From assembly GCA_951813045.1 (NCBI GenBank), contig CATOTF010000002.1, positions 2,356,001 through 2,420,000 of the forward strand: a DNA stretch of 64,000 nucleotides, read 5' to 3'. The position numbers and the translations under genes are program-made. The DNA is from an uncultured Rhizobiaceae bacterium. Its GTDB lineage: Bacteria; Pseudomonadota; Alphaproteobacteria; Rhizobiales; Rhizobiaceae. Shown here one piece after another: positions 1-9,410 of the stretch. The stretch's first letter is position 1. Every line of letters starts with the position of its first letter. Below the pieces are notes generated by a model. The model was not told the DNA's origin and did no database searches. It saw nothing but the letters and a program-made list of their open reading frames with translations.

Positions 1-602
1 GCGAACCTGACCGTTCTTTTGCCCGATGCGCGCTTCGTCCTGGAACCAGATCTCCACCGGCGTTCTCTGCGGCAGATCAGCTATGTGGGCTGCGAGCGTG
101 TCGGGGAAGTTTTTTTGAACGCTTCGATCACACGTCCATCCTGCTCAGGGTGTTGTGGACGACCGGAGATGTTGGAGAAGCCCAGTTGTGCCAGATAATC
201 CGACATCACCCGCTCGGAGCATTTGATACCGAACTGTTCCTCAATAACGCGTACCAGATCAATGCGTCGCCAACGAACCACGCCATCCACTTCCCGGTCC
301 GGCCCGGTTTCGACAATCAGCGACAGTTCCTGCATCTGCTTATCACTCAGCAGGCGCGGTCGCCCTGCACCCTTGGCATTGGTCAGACCGTCCGGACCCA
401 GTTCATTGAAACGATGGACCCAGTCACGCAACGTTTGACGATCCATCCCGCCAATCCGAGCCGCCTCCGTGCGGTTCATGCCGTCATAGACTGCGGCAAG
501 CGCAAGCAGCCGGCGTATCTGTCGGTTGTCACTGCATTCCTTGGTCGTCCGGCGCAGGCTGGCGGCATCAAAGTCCGTCCGAAGTGGCACTGATGATCCC
601 AT
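1..602 (-). mobile_element. IS630-family transposase, 5' part, two frames joined by an A7 slip site; runs off the left edge
   Basis: Reading leftwards from the ATG at 602 (ribosome-binding AAAGGAGA just upstream), the first frame encodes helix-turn-helix domains (residues about 20-75, 'AARIGGMDRQTLRDWVHRF') and then a winged helix. It stops at 81. At 109-115 the minus strand reads TTC-AAAAAAA-CTTCC. A -1 shift on these seven A's continues without a stop to the window edge and gives 'FKKNFPDTLAAHIADLP' and then 'VEIWFQDEARIGQKN', the start of the DDE catalytic domain with its first Asp. IS630 elements often make their transposase by such a shift, so I read this as programmed and not as a broken gene. 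The C-terminal part and the far inverted repeat lie outside the window. Confidence 0.88.
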
Positions 603-660
603 AGCAAATCTCCTTTGCCACAAGGAATCAGATCAAACTCGATTTGGGAATCCCTACAGA
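603..660. repeat. Probable terminal region of the IS630 element
   Basis: The minus strand upstream of the transposase start runs TAGGGATTCCCAAATC and then an AT-rich stretch to the ribosome-binding site. IS630 elements insert at TA and have terminal inverted repeats close to the transposase start, so the end is probably the TA at about 653-656. The other end is not in the window, so the repeat cannot be confirmed by pairing. Confidence 0.4.
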
Positions 661-779
661 GTCAGAAAATAATGCCGTTGGTATTAATAAACGTGGTTAA
701 CCTTCGGTAAACATCCCGCCTGTATCTTCAGTCAATCTTCCGCCTACAGGGGCATGTTGAGCGAAGAGTATGGGAATTT

Positions 780-3182
780 ATGAACAGTCATTTTAATCCG
801 GTTTTGCGCCTTATCGCGCTGGTACTGGCCGCAATTATCGCACTTGCAGCACCTGCGTCAGCGCAGATAATTCCATTGAATTCCGAGGGCAAAGCCCGGG
901 CTTCCGGTCTGGAAGTTTTGCTGGATGAAGCGCGCCGGGACGGGTCAACCGTCATCGTCGTGCAGCCTGCCAAAAAGGGCGCGGAAACCAAGAGTAAAAC
1001 CCTGTTGGGTCCCAAGGAGTTTTTGCGGGTCAGGGCACGCGTACAAAAGATATTTGCGAGCGCCCCGTCGCTGTTTCCCAATCTTGGCGCCACGCTACAG
1101 GCGGTCGATGAGGACGGTTCATATTTTTGGATGCTGAAAGGGCTGGCAACAGCCCTGTTAGGCCTGTTGGCTGGCATATTTGCGGTGAGATTGATCGCCA
1201 AAAAGGTGGAAGCCTACGTTCAAAATCAATACCTGCAAGACCCGCAAACAACCGCAGACAAGGCGAAATACCTGCTGTTGAGGGCATTACTCGCAATCAT
1301 ATACAGCGTGGTCATTTTTACTGTGGCATTGCTGGTCGCGCTGATACTCGACACGGGTGATGCCGCTATTCGCCGGATATTCTTCGAAATCGCGCTCGCC
1401 TATGCACTTTACAGGTTCCTTCGATACGGCATTTCGTGGAACCTGATGGCCTTTGACGTCCCAAAATATCGCCTGATAAACCTGAGTGACAGCGAAGCCA
1501 TCCGCATGCACCGAGACTGGTCAGTCGCGAGCTTCGCCATTGTCGCGGTGACCGGCCTCACCCGCTTTTTTGTTATGACCGGGTTTAACTCCGGCAACGG
1601 CCTGTTTACCGGAAACGGTAAACTGACGTTGTTGAATTCGCAGCTGCTTTATATTTCGGTCGCCGGGTTTGTAATCCTCATCCTCATCGCTTTCACAATC
1701 AAAAACTGGGCGTCGATGCGCCACATTTTTGCGCCGGCCGACCCGACATCGTGGATGTATAAATGGCGCGTGAATCTTGCCCGCCTGGTGCCACCTGCCG
1801 TCATCGTCTACGGGGTTCTTGCCTTTTTGATGTTTGCTTATCGGGTCGCGGTTCTGAAATCGGGCGCGGGCTCGGTTATCGCTGGGCCGTTCGCCATCGG
1901 ATATGTGGCACTGGGCCTGTTCGGTCTGATATTGATCGGGTTACAGGTCTATTACAACCGCCGCATAAAACGTTTTGGGGCACTGGCTGAGGCTGAACGA
2001 GCGCGACGGGCGCAGGAAAAATCGGACCTGGAAGCCAGCGAAGAAAAACTCAAGGACGATGAGGAAATGATCGTCAATGGCGGGGGAGAGGATGAAGAAG
2101 ACATCTTTGAATACCGTCCCTTGTTTCGCGGCCTCTTCGAAAGTGCTGCTTTGGTTATTGTCTTCATCTTTGCAGTGGGCGAATTGGCCCGGATATGGGG
2201 CGTGCCGATTGGGTCGGAAGGTAATGTATGGGCCGCATCCCGCGACATTATCCTGACAGCCGCCCTGTGCTGGTTCGGATATGGTGCGGTTCGAATTTAT
2301 ATCGATCACAAAATTGAAGAGGAAGTCGGCCCCGAAGGAGAAGGTGAAGTGGAGCTCGGTGGTGAAGGCGGCGGAGCAGGCGCCACCCGGCTGGCAACAC
2401 TCTTGCCGATCATGCGTTATGTACTGCTGACCATTATATTCTCCATTACAACCGTGATTATTCTGTCCAAGCTCGACATCGATATCGGGCCAATATTCGC
2501 CGGTGCCGGTGTTGTTGGTATCGCGGTTGGCTTTGGCGCACAAACGCTTATTCGCGACATGTTCTCGGGCGCGTTCTTCCTGATGGACGACGCATTCCGC
2601 AAAGCCGAATATGTCGAGATTGAGGGCATCAAGGGTGTTGTTGAAAAGATCTCTATCCGCTCGTTCCAGCTGCGCCACCATCTGGGAGCTTTGCACACAA
2701 TCCCGTTTGGTGAGATCAAACAGCTGACCAATTATTCCCGCGACTGGGTGATGATGAAACTGCCGCTGCGGGTTACCTATGACACGGATGTCGAAAAGGT
2801 ACGTAAACTGGTCAAAAATCTTGGCAAGGATTTGTTGAAACACCCGGCAGTTGGCGAAACATTCATGCAACCGCTCAAATCGCAAGGCGTGTACAAAATG
2901 GAAGACAGCGCGATGATTATTCGCGTCAAATTCATGACCAAACCCGGCGAACAATTTGTGACCCGTAAGGTTGTTTATGAAAGCATACAGGACCTATTTG
3001 CCCGCGAAGGCATTCATTTCGCCCATAAGGAAGTCACCGTTCGTTTGGCTGACGCCCATGTCGATGACATGTCGTTAGACGAGAAACAGGCAGTATCATC
3101 AGCCGCCCGCAGCATAATTGATGCTGAAGAGGAAGCGGCAGCGGCGGCAAAAGGTGGCAAACCTGCTGGCAGTGGGCGGTAA
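780..3182 (+). CDS. Large MscS-family mechanosensitive channel
   Basis: 800 residues. A signal peptide (residues 1-28, ending ASAQ) is followed by a periplasmic segment and then many transmembrane helices (about 115-500) broken by a charged Glu/Lys-rich cytoplasmic loop near 400-440. The C-terminal third is the MscS core. The pore helix 'GVVGIAVGFGAQTLIRDMFS' has the Gly/Ala packing pattern of TM3, and it is followed by the beta domain ('DDAFRKAEYVEIEGIKGVVE') and the alpha/beta domain. The family opens under membrane tension and releases solutes on hypo-osmotic shock. It is much longer than E. coli MscS (286 residues) and closer to the MscM/YbdG-type channels. Start ATG has GGGA four bases upstream. 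The gene stands alone; a link to the adjacent IS is not evident. Confidence 0.9.
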   Translation: MNSHFNPVLRLIALVLAAIIALAAPASAQIIPLNSEGKARASGLEVLLDEARRDGSTVIVVQPAKKGAETKSKTLLGPKEFLRVRARVQKIFASAPSLFPNLGATLQAVDEDGSYFWMLKGLATALLGLLAGIFAVRLIAKKVEAYVQNQYLQDPQTTADKAKYLLLRALLAIIYSVVIFTVALLVALILDTGDAAIRRIFFEIALAYALYRFLRYGISWNLMAFDVPKYRLINLSDSEAIRMHRDWSVASFAIVAVTGLTRFFVMTGFNSGNGLFTGNGKLTLLNSQLLYISVAGFVILILIAFTIKNWASMRHIFAPADPTSWMYKWRVNLARLVPPAVIVYGVLAFLMFAYRVAVLKSGAGSVIAGPFAIGYVALGLFGLILIGLQVYYNRRIKRFGALAEAERARRAQEKSDLEASEEKLKDDEEMIVNGGGEDEEDIFEYRPLFRGLFESAALVIVFIFAVGELARIWGVPIGSEGNVWAASRDIILTAALCWFGYGAVRIYIDHKIEEEVGPEGEGEVELGGEGGGAGATRLATLLPIMRYVLLTIIFSITTVIILSKLDIDIGPIFAGAGVVGIAVGFGAQTLIRDMFSGAFFLMDDAFRKAEYVEIEGIKGVVEKISIRSFQLRHHLGALHTIPFGEIKQLTNYSRDWVMMKLPLRVTYDTDVEKVRKLVKNLGKDLLKHPAVGETFMQPLKSQGVYKMEDSAMIIRVKFMTKPGEQFVTRKVVYESIQDLFAREGIHFAHKEVTVRLADAHVDDMSLDEKQAVSSAARSIIDAEEEAAAAAKGGKPAGSGR

Positions 3183-3275
3183 TACGTTTGTCTGACGAAC
3201 GGCAGATGAAAGTTTCGTAACGGCGAATAGTGATCAGCTGTGGGATTCACCCCCCTCGTCTAGCCTACCCCTTAA

Positions 3276-3416
3276 TGTCATCCCCGCGCAGGCGGGGACC
3301 CAATTATCGATTAGAATGAAAAGTGTAATTTGACCGGAGTTTCAAGCGATCATCCTTCTAATCCAAAGATGTTCTTTACATGGAAATCTTACGCCCCCGC
3401 CTGCGCGGGGATGGCA
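3276..3416. repeat. REP-like inverted pair of GC-rich palindromic units
   Basis: The unit gtcatccccgcgcaggcggg (3277-3296 and on) recurs in inverted orientation as ccccgcctgcgcggggatgg (3395-3414). Each unit is itself a hairpin (ccccgc-gcag-gcgggg), and the two are separated by about 95 AT-richer bases. This is the layout of a REP/BIME-type pair. It lies between the convergent ends of the MscS and SLC13 genes, where it could act as a two-way terminator or mRNA stabiliser. Confidence 0.75.
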
Positions 3417-3435
3417 TCAGGGAGGCGGTGCCGAA

Positions 3436-5337
3436 TCACCCAAATACCAAATTGAGCATCGTTAGGCTTACGACCGTGAATAACACGGTCATGATGCCAC
3501 CGCTTTTAACGAAATCCCTCACCTTGTAGCCCGCTGGCCCCATGATCAGGGCGTTGACCTGATGGGTGGGGATGATGAAGGAGTTGGAGGTGGATATGGC
3601 GACGGTGAGCGCGAAAACTGCCGGGTTACCTCCAGCGCTAATCGCAATGGATACCGCGAGTGGGACAAGCAAAACTGTTGCCCCAACGTTGGACATGATG
3701 AGCGAAAACACCGTGGCCAAAAGCGCGATACCAACTTGCAAAGACCAGATGGGCCAACCGTGAAGGATGTGCAGAATTTGCTGTGCTATCCATTCGGCGG
3801 TGCCAGTGGCCTGTACCGCTTGCCCCAGTTGTATAAGACAGGCCAGTAGAAATACGGTGTTCCAGCCGACTGAACGATAGGCTTCATCGATGCTCAACAC
3901 ACCGGAGAGCAACATGCCAACAGCGCCGGTGAGCAGGCAAAGTGACAGGCGCACATCCGTAAACAGAATTAATCCCAGTGTAACCAAAAAAAATACCAGT
4001 GCCGGTATGACTTTTTGCGGGCGCAATTCTTCCTGTGGGAAATCTGATGTCACTACAACAAAATCCCGGTCGTTTTTAAGGCGGGTCAGGTTTTCCCACG
4101 TGGTGTGGGAGACGAGCATGTCACCGGCACGAAATGGCACCCAGCTCAGACCGGTAGGCTCGTGTTGTTCCGTCTCCACGTGAGAAAGTGTTTCCTCCCC
4201 CCTATGGATTGCGAGCAAGCTCAGACCATATGTGCGGCGGAAGACAAGCTCCCGCGCCGTCTTACCGATAATGTCAGAATCCGGTGGAATAACCAGTTCT
4301 GCAATGCCGGAATTGGTGACGGAAAAGGAATCGGCAAACACATCAAGGGACGGGCGAATAACCAGCCCATATTTATTGGCGAACCTCTCCACCACCGATT
4401 GCTTACCGATAATCGCCAGCCGACACGGCGTCTCAATTTCCGCAGTCGTGACCTGCACCATCGACAATTTACCCCGGTAATGGGTGGAGATAATATAAAG
4501 GTTATTCTCGACATTGAGGTCGGAAAGCGTCTTCCCGACAATCTCGTTTCCCTCGGGAACGAGTACCTCAAACACTTTCGCCCGCAGCCCGTAAACACGT
4601 TCCAGATATTCCGACGTGCCACTGCCAGGAGTAACGGAATTATCAACCGCATTACCCGGAAGAACCCAACGACCAAGGAGCAGGAAATACAAGATGCCAG
4701 TCAAGAGAAGTGCAAGGCCGATTGGGGTGACCGAAAACAGGCTGAAAGGCTCCATTTTCATCTCATCCGGCAGGCCTTCGTTGGACGTGGCGATAAGATC
4801 ATTTAGCAAAATGAGTGGCGACGATCCCACCATCGTCATCGTGCCCCCAAGAATGGCGCAAAAGCCCATGGGCATCAGCAAGCGGCTCAGTGGAATTCCC
4901 GAACGCACTGAAATCCGGCTGACGACCGGCAGGAAAAGAGCCGCCGCACCAACGTTTTGAAGAAAGCTTGAAATCAGCCCAACGGTTCCCGAGACGATTG
5001 GAAGCACGCGAATTTCAGTGCTGCCTCCGCGCTTTAATATGGTTGCCGCGACCTTGTTCATAAGGCCGGTTTTATCCAGGCCCGCGCCGACAATCATAAC
5101 CGCGATGATGGAGATAACGGCGTTCGACGCAAACCCGTCGAACACGTGATTTACATCAGCAACCCGTTCGAGCCCCGGTAAATAACTTAACCCGCCAAGG
5201 ATGACGAGCACCAGAATGGCTGCCAGATCAATGCGAATGATTTCGGAAACGAACAGGAAGATAGTAAAGACGAGAACCGCTACGACAACTCCCATGTCGA
5301 GCGAAAAGACCAGATTTTCCAACGTACTCCCCGACAA
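3436..5337 (-). CDS. SLC13-type permease with two central TrkA-C domains
   Basis: 633 residues. Two hydrophobic membrane blocks (residues about 10-225 and 440-633) flank a soluble centre with two RCK_C/TrkA-C repeats: 'VFEVLVPEGNEIVGKTLSDL' at about 252-271 and the similar 'IAELVIPPDSDIIGKTAREL' further on. This is the architecture of the SLC13/DASS family (YfbS- and SdcS-like), which moves dicarboxylates, sulfate or related anions with Na+. The substrate cannot be read from sequence. It is divergent from the small CxxC gene and kynA; a 7-bp inverted repeat lies in between. Confidence 0.88.
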   Translation of the reverse strand: MSGSTLENLVFSLDMGVVVAVLVFTIFLFVSEIIRIDLAAILVLVILGGLSYLPGLERVADVNHVFDGFASNAVISIIAVMIVGAGLDKTGLMNKVAATILKRGGSTEIRVLPIVSGTVGLISSFLQNVGAAALFLPVVSRISVRSGIPLSRLLMPMGFCAILGGTMTMVGSSPLILLNDLIATSNEGLPDEMKMEPFSLFSVTPIGLALLLTGILYFLLLGRWVLPGNAVDNSVTPGSGTSEYLERVYGLRAKVFEVLVPEGNEIVGKTLSDLNVENNLYIISTHYRGKLSMVQVTTAEIETPCRLAIIGKQSVVERFANKYGLVIRPSLDVFADSFSVTNSGIAELVIPPDSDIIGKTARELVFRRTYGLSLLAIHRGEETLSHVETEQHEPTGLSWVPFRAGDMLVSHTTWENLTRLKNDRDFVVVTSDFPQEELRPQKVIPALVFFLVTLGLILFTDVRLSLCLLTGAVGMLLSGVLSIDEAYRSVGWNTVFLLACLIQLGQAVQATGTAEWIAQQILHILHGWPIWSLQVGIALLATVFSLIMSNVGATVLLVPLAVSIAISAGGNPAVFALTVAISTSNSFIIPTHQVNALIMGPAGYKVRDFVKSGGIMTVLFTVVSLTMLNLVFG

Positions 5338-5446
5338 TTTCGATCAGGCAACCCTCCTCGCCTGATCCATTACTCGTACACTTGTCGTAACGACATTGCA
5401 CACCTTCTCTACCCCATTAGTGCACTATGCAAGTAGGTTACTGTTG

Positions 5447-5465
5447 GACTGTGGAAATCACAGTC
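5447..5465. promoter_or_regulatory. Inverted repeat between the SLC13 and kynA gene groups
   Basis: gactgtg (5447-5453) and cacagtc (5459-5465) form perfect 7-bp arms around gaaat. The site lies 45 bases before the small CxxC gene and 110 before the SLC13 start, in the only divergent promoter region of this stretch. It may be an operator for one or both directions. No regulator gene sits next to it. Confidence 0.4.
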
Positions 5466-5509
5466 AATTCGCCGTGACAAACAGTTGGAATACGCGTTAG
5501 GTTCTCACC

Positions 5510-5698
5510 ATGAAAACACTATCATGCGATCTCTGCGACGTCAGTTTCGACGCTGAAACCTTCGAACAATGGTTTCAACAAATGCTGTCCCATTATAAAT
5601 CAGACCATGCCGACTTCATGGCCGCGGCTGCTGACAAACCAAAAGAAGAAGGTGCGAAATGGATGGCAGAAGCCCGCGCCCGTTTCGACGGTGCATAA
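5510..5698 (+). CDS. Small CxxC/HxxxxH protein, possible zinc binder, upstream of kynA
   Basis: 62 residues. C6-x2-C9 and H28-x4-H33 give a C2H2-like set of ligands in the first half; the second half is an amphipathic, Ala/Lys/Glu-rich helix. It resembles DUF1059-like small proteins, but I cannot name it. The ATG follows a promoter region with an inverted repeat, and kynA begins 27 bases after its stop, so the two are probably co-transcribed. Confidence 0.75.
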   Translation: MKTLSCDLCDVSFDAETFEQWFQQMLSHYKSDHADFMAAAADKPKEEGAKWMAEARARFDGA

Positions 5699-5725
5699 GG
5701 CCACAACTCAAAATATGGGCCGTAA

Positions 5726-6565
5726 ATGACCAAGTCTCCCTTCAATCCGGCGGACGATGGTGCCGAAACGAATTTCGATTCCAAGATGAGCTATTCAGAT
5801 TATTTAGGTCTGGATAAATTACTGTCAGCGCAACATCCGCTCGGCGAGACGCATGACGAAATGCTGTTCATTATCCAGCATCAGACATCGGAACTCTGGA
5901 TGCGTCTGGCGCTTCACGAATTGACTGCCGCGCGGATTGCCATTCGCAAAGACAAGTTCCGCCCGGCGTTCAAAATGCTGGCGCGGGTTTCCAAAATCTT
6001 TGAACAATTAAACAACGCATGGGATGTGTTGCGCACGATGACGCCAAGCGAATACACGGCGTTTCGCGATGATTTAGTAAAGTCGTCGGGCTTTCAATCC
6101 TGGCAATACAGGCAGATAGAATTCGTGGTCGGCAACCGCAATCTGGCAATGTTGGAACCGCACTCTCACCGGACCGATTTTACTAAGATTTTGAAGGATG
6201 AGCTTTCTAATAAGAGTCTTTATGATGAGGTGATAGCGGCGCTTCACCGAAACGGTTTCGATATTTCGGCTGAAGTTTTAAATCGGGATCTAAATCAACC
6301 CCATTTACATGATGAAAGTGTGGAAGCCGCCTGGAAAGAGATCTATGAAGCGCCGGAAGAATACTGGACGCTTTATGAGCTAGCCGAAAAATTGGTGGAT
6401 TTTGAGGATTATTTCCGTCGTTGGCGTTTCAACCATGTCACGACAGTTGAACGGGTGATTGGATTCAAACGGGGAACCGGTGGAACAGTTGGTGTGTCCT
6501 ATTTGAAACGCATGCTGGAGGTGGAAATTTTTCCTGAACTCTGGCGGGTACGCACGGTTTTATAA
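5726..6565 (+). CDS. kynA: Tryptophan 2,3-dioxygenase
   Basis: 279 residues, normal for bacterial TDO. This haem enzyme opens the indole ring of L-tryptophan with O2 to N-formylkynurenine, the first step of the kynurenine pathway. The N-terminal '[17 protein letters not shown]' and '[14 protein letters not shown]' hold the substrate pocket, with His52 where the active-site His lies in the family. '[20 protein letters not shown]' near residue 237 holds the axial haem His and the C-terminal substrate loop. No kynB or kynU is nearby, so the rest of the pathway must be elsewhere. A cytochrome b561 gene follows 116 bases downstream. Confidence 0.97.
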   Translation: MTKSPFNPADDGAETNFDSKMSYSDYLGLDKLLSAQHPLGETHDEMLFIIQHQTSELWMRLALHELTAARIAIRKDKFRPAFKMLARVSKIFEQLNNAWDVLRTMTPSEYTAFRDDLVKSSGFQSWQYRQIEFVVGNRNLAMLEPHSHRTDFTKILKDELSNKSLYDEVIAALHRNGFDISAEVLNRDLNQPHLHDESVEAAWKEIYEAPEEYWTLYELAEKLVDFEDYFRRWRFNHVTTVERVIGFKRGTGGTVGVSYLKRMLEVEIFPELWRVRTVL

Positions 6566-6681
6566 AGAAAATTACAAAATGATAAGTTTCACTGCCGTGC
6601 CCGCGCCTTCTATTATTGTAAGGGGGCCTTTGCAGATATCCTGTGCAGATATTAAGTTCGCAATTGAAAAGGGCATAAGGT

Positions 6682-7209
6682 ATGAATGCCATATCATCGG
6701 GTTATTCCAAATCGTCCATCATAATTCATTGGGTCACCGCCATAGCCGTTGTCGCCTTATTCGTAACGCATGAAGGCGATCGAGGCAGCACTGCCTACGC
6801 CTTTCATGTTGGGGTTGGTGCAATTGTTGGTATATTTCTTTTGTGGCGGGTGTGGAGACGCATAGCACTTGGGTCGGCAACAAAAACAGATCAACACCCC
6901 GCGTTAAACCTCCTGTCCGATATTGTGAGATGGGGATTATTGCTTGCAATCGCTGGAGTTGTACTAACCGGATATTTCGTGCCGTGGAGCATCGGTCAAT
7001 CCATCAATGTTATGGGATTATTTGACCTGCCAAGCCCCCTGCCCCGCAGCCGTAGTGTCCATGAGTTCTTCGAGGAAATTCATGAATTTTTCGGCCATAT
7101 CCTGATCCCGCTGACCCTGTTGCATATCGCAGGCGTCATCAAACATACCTTCGTGGATAAAGATAAGCTCCTGAGGCGCATGATAACGCCAATGAATGGT
7201 GGGAAATAG
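6682..7209 (+). CDS. Cytochrome b561-type membrane protein
   Basis: 175 residues with four hydrophobic helices (about 8-28, 34-52, 80-102, 135-155). Paired His residues suit two b haems: His in 'SIIIHWVTAIAV', 'YAFHVGVGAIVG' and near the end 'ILIPLTLLHIAGVIKH'. Family members carry electrons from quinol or act with periplasmic redox partners. The partner here is unknown; the gene follows kynA, also a haem protein, and may share its transcript. Confidence 0.9.
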   Translation: MNAISSGYSKSSIIIHWVTAIAVVALFVTHEGDRGSTAYAFHVGVGAIVGIFLLWRVWRRIALGSATKTDQHPALNLLSDIVRWGLLLAIAGVVLTGYFVPWSIGQSINVMGLFDLPSPLPRSRSVHEFFEEIHEFFGHILIPLTLLHIAGVIKHTFVDKDKLLRRMITPMNGGK

Positions 7210-7304
7210 ATAGCCCGCAAGTGCCAACCACAAACGGTACAGCTTGAGTTTCCGAAGTTCCGATGCATTACTGTCACGATGACAAACCGCGGAACCGTTG
7301 CCCC

Positions 7305-8582
7305 ATGCTGACCGACAGATATGAATACAAATTATCATCAAAATCGCAGAGTGCTGTCGACAGTTATATAGATGGCGTAGACCGGGTGCTAAGCGGTGCT
7401 CCCGGCCTGATTGAACCATTCGACCAGGCACTTTTGAACGATCCCGACTTTGCCCTGGCCCATTGCGGCCTCGCCCGGGCAAAACAAGTTTCAGGTGACA
7501 TGGCCGGCGCAAAAACCGCCGCCCAGCAGGCTCGGGCGCATACAAAGAACACCGATGCCCGGGAAGATTCGCACATCAACGCAATATGTTTATTGATCGA
7601 AGGAAAAACCCGCGAAGGTTATGCTGCGGTTCGCGAACATCTGACCCAATACCCCCGGGACGCGATGGTTGCCCAAACCTCCACAAGCATATTCGGCCTG
7701 ATCGGCTTTTCCGGGCAACCCGGTCGCGAAGCTGAACTGTTGGCCTATACGCACGAATTGCTCCCCCATTATGGCGAGGACTGGTGGTTTTTAAGCCAGC
7801 ACGCCTTTTCATTATGTGAAACCGGGCAGCTCGATAAAGCTGCACAGTTTATCGACCGTTCGCTGGCTATCAACCCGCGTAACTGCCATGCAGCGCATGT
7901 AAAAGCGCATATCCATTATGAAGTTGGGGAGACGGATAAGGGCCTGACTTATCTTGAAGACTGGATAGGCGGTTATGACCGTTCCGGATTACTCCACGGG
8001 CACCTTTCCTGGCATGTGGCCCTTTGGGCGCTGGAACAGGGTGATATCGACCGTATGTGGAAACGGGTTGATGCGGACGTTCAACCCGGTTCAGCATCAG
8101 GCCTGCCGATCAATATTCTGACCGATACAGCATCCATTCTTTATCGCGCGGAGTTGGCTGGTGTCGACGTACCGCTGGAACGGTGGAAGGCCGTCAGTGC
8201 ATATGCGAAAGAACTATTTCCCAAAACCAGCCTTGGGTTCATCGATGTTCACGCTGCGCTTGCCCATGCGATGGCTGGTGACCAAGACGCAGTTCGGGAG
8301 ATCATCAACAACGCTCGCGGGCCGTCTGCAGACCTCGTCGAAGTTCTCGCCAAAGCCTATGAGGCGGTCGCCAACAAACAATGGGCAGAGGCAACGAACT
8401 TGTTGAGCGCTGGCATGGCAGACCACGCCCGGATTGGCGGCAGCCGTGCACAACGGGACCTCTTAGAATTTACCCTGCTTGGCACGTTGTTAAAACAAGA
8501 CCGCGCTGAAGAGGCGCGCAGGCTTTTGACGATGCGTCGCCCGACCTTGGTTGATGCAGAACCGGTGGCCGGTTTGCAGTAA
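7305..8582 (+). CDS. TTC38-like tetratricopeptide repeat protein
   Basis: About 425 residues, all helical, no signal peptide, so cytoplasmic. TPR-like pairs include 'ALAHCGLARAKQVSGDMAGA' and 'LCETGQLDKAAQFIDRSLAI'. The order and the 'HLSWHVALWALEQGD' segment match the TTC38 family found in bacteria and animals, whose function is not established. I chose the ATG at 7305 ('MLTDRYEYKL'); an in-frame ATG at 7263 would add 14 residues that do not look like the family. Confidence 0.82.
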   Translation: MLTDRYEYKLSSKSQSAVDSYIDGVDRVLSGAPGLIEPFDQALLNDPDFALAHCGLARAKQVSGDMAGAKTAAQQARAHTKNTDAREDSHINAICLLIEGKTREGYAAVREHLTQYPRDAMVAQTSTSIFGLIGFSGQPGREAELLAYTHELLPHYGEDWWFLSQHAFSLCETGQLDKAAQFIDRSLAINPRNCHAAHVKAHIHYEVGETDKGLTYLEDWIGGYDRSGLLHGHLSWHVALWALEQGDIDRMWKRVDADVQPGSASGLPINILTDTASILYRAELAGVDVPLERWKAVSAYAKELFPKTSLGFIDVHAALAHAMAGDQDAVREIINNARGPSADLVEVLAKAYEAVANKQWAEATNLLSAGMADHARIGGSRAQRDLLEFTLLGTLLKQDRAEEARRLLTMRRPTLVDAEPVAGLQ

Positions 8583-8665
8583 ATCATTGAGGAGAAACCG
8601 CAAACCTTGCTTTTTTGACCCGTTTTGGCATGAAAGCACATAATATCTCGACATTAGGATTCGAT

Positions 8666-9280
8666 TTGACTGTTCGTTTACACCAGGGTGATCTGCCCGA
8701 CCTATCAAATTATGGCGGCAGCGTTGCCATAGACACCGAAACCCTGGGCCTGAATGTTCATCGTGACCGACTTTGCGTCGTTCAACTTTCACCGGGAGAC
8801 GGGACAGCAGATGTTGTTCAAATTGCCAAAGGGCAAAAATCCGCACCAAATATTGAGAATCTGGTTAACGACAATAATGTCGTAAAGCTGTTCCATTATG
8901 GACGGTTTGATATAGCCGTTTTGTACCATGCATTTGGCGCTCTGGCTGAAAACGTTTATTGCACCAAAATCGCCTCCAAACTCACCAGAACCTATACAGA
9001 TCGCCACGGATTGAAAAATCTGACACAGGAATTGATCGGCGTGGACCTGTCAAAAGTCCAGCAATCTTCTGACTGGGCAGCCGAAACACTGAGTGAAGCT
9101 CAACAGGCCTATGCTGCATCAGACGTACTTCACCTCCACGCCCTCAAGGATGCTCTTGATGAGCGATTAGCACGGGAAGACCGGGGTGAATTGGCCCGCG
9201 AGTGCTTCAAGTTTTTGCCGCATAGGTGCCTGTTGGATTTAGCCGGGTGGGAAGAGACCGATATTTTCGCTCATTCGTGA
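8666..9280 (+). CDS. rnd: Short RNase D-type 3'-5' exonuclease (DEDDy)
   Basis: About 204 residues: only the exonuclease domain, without the HRDC domains of E. coli RNase D. 'VAIDTETLGL' carries the first Asp/Glu pair, 'LFHYGRFDIAVLY' the second Asp and 'AYAASDVLHLHAL' the last. Such short forms are common in Alphaproteobacteria and trim the 3' ends of structured RNAs. The start is probably the TTG at 8666, with AGGA six bases upstream and the usual 'TVRLHQGDLPDLS' beginning; ATGs at 8615 and 8630 are weaker options. Confidence 0.9.
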   Translation: MTVRLHQGDLPDLSNYGGSVAIDTETLGLNVHRDRLCVVQLSPGDGTADVVQIAKGQKSAPNIENLVNDNNVVKLFHYGRFDIAVLYHAFGALAENVYCTKIASKLTRTYTDRHGLKNLTQELIGVDLSKVQQSSDWAAETLSEAQQAYAASDVLHLHALKDALDERLAREDRGELARECFKFLPHRCLLDLAGWEETDIFAHS

Positions 9281-9410
9281 ACAGGAATTTAGACGAATTC
9301 AGCCTCAATATGGTCGCAATGATTATGTTTAGACCTTGCGTTGAGATAATATTAGTTAGACTGCTGTAATATAAGCGGTTCAAAGAGACTGGTAAAAGGT
9401 AGTTTGGGGA

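Noticed and set aside
697-712. CtrA-like site TTAA-N7-TAAAC before the MscS gene
   Set aside because: The second half has a mismatch in the TTAA core and AT-rich chance matches are frequent.
1941-2954. 337-residue open frame antisense to the MscS gene
   Set aside because: It lies fully opposite the conserved MscS pore and beta domains, has no recognisable motif, and its composition mirrors the codon bias of the real gene.
4105-4806. 233-residue open frame opposite the SLC13 permease
   Set aside because: No family features; it covers the TrkA-C repeats of the real gene.
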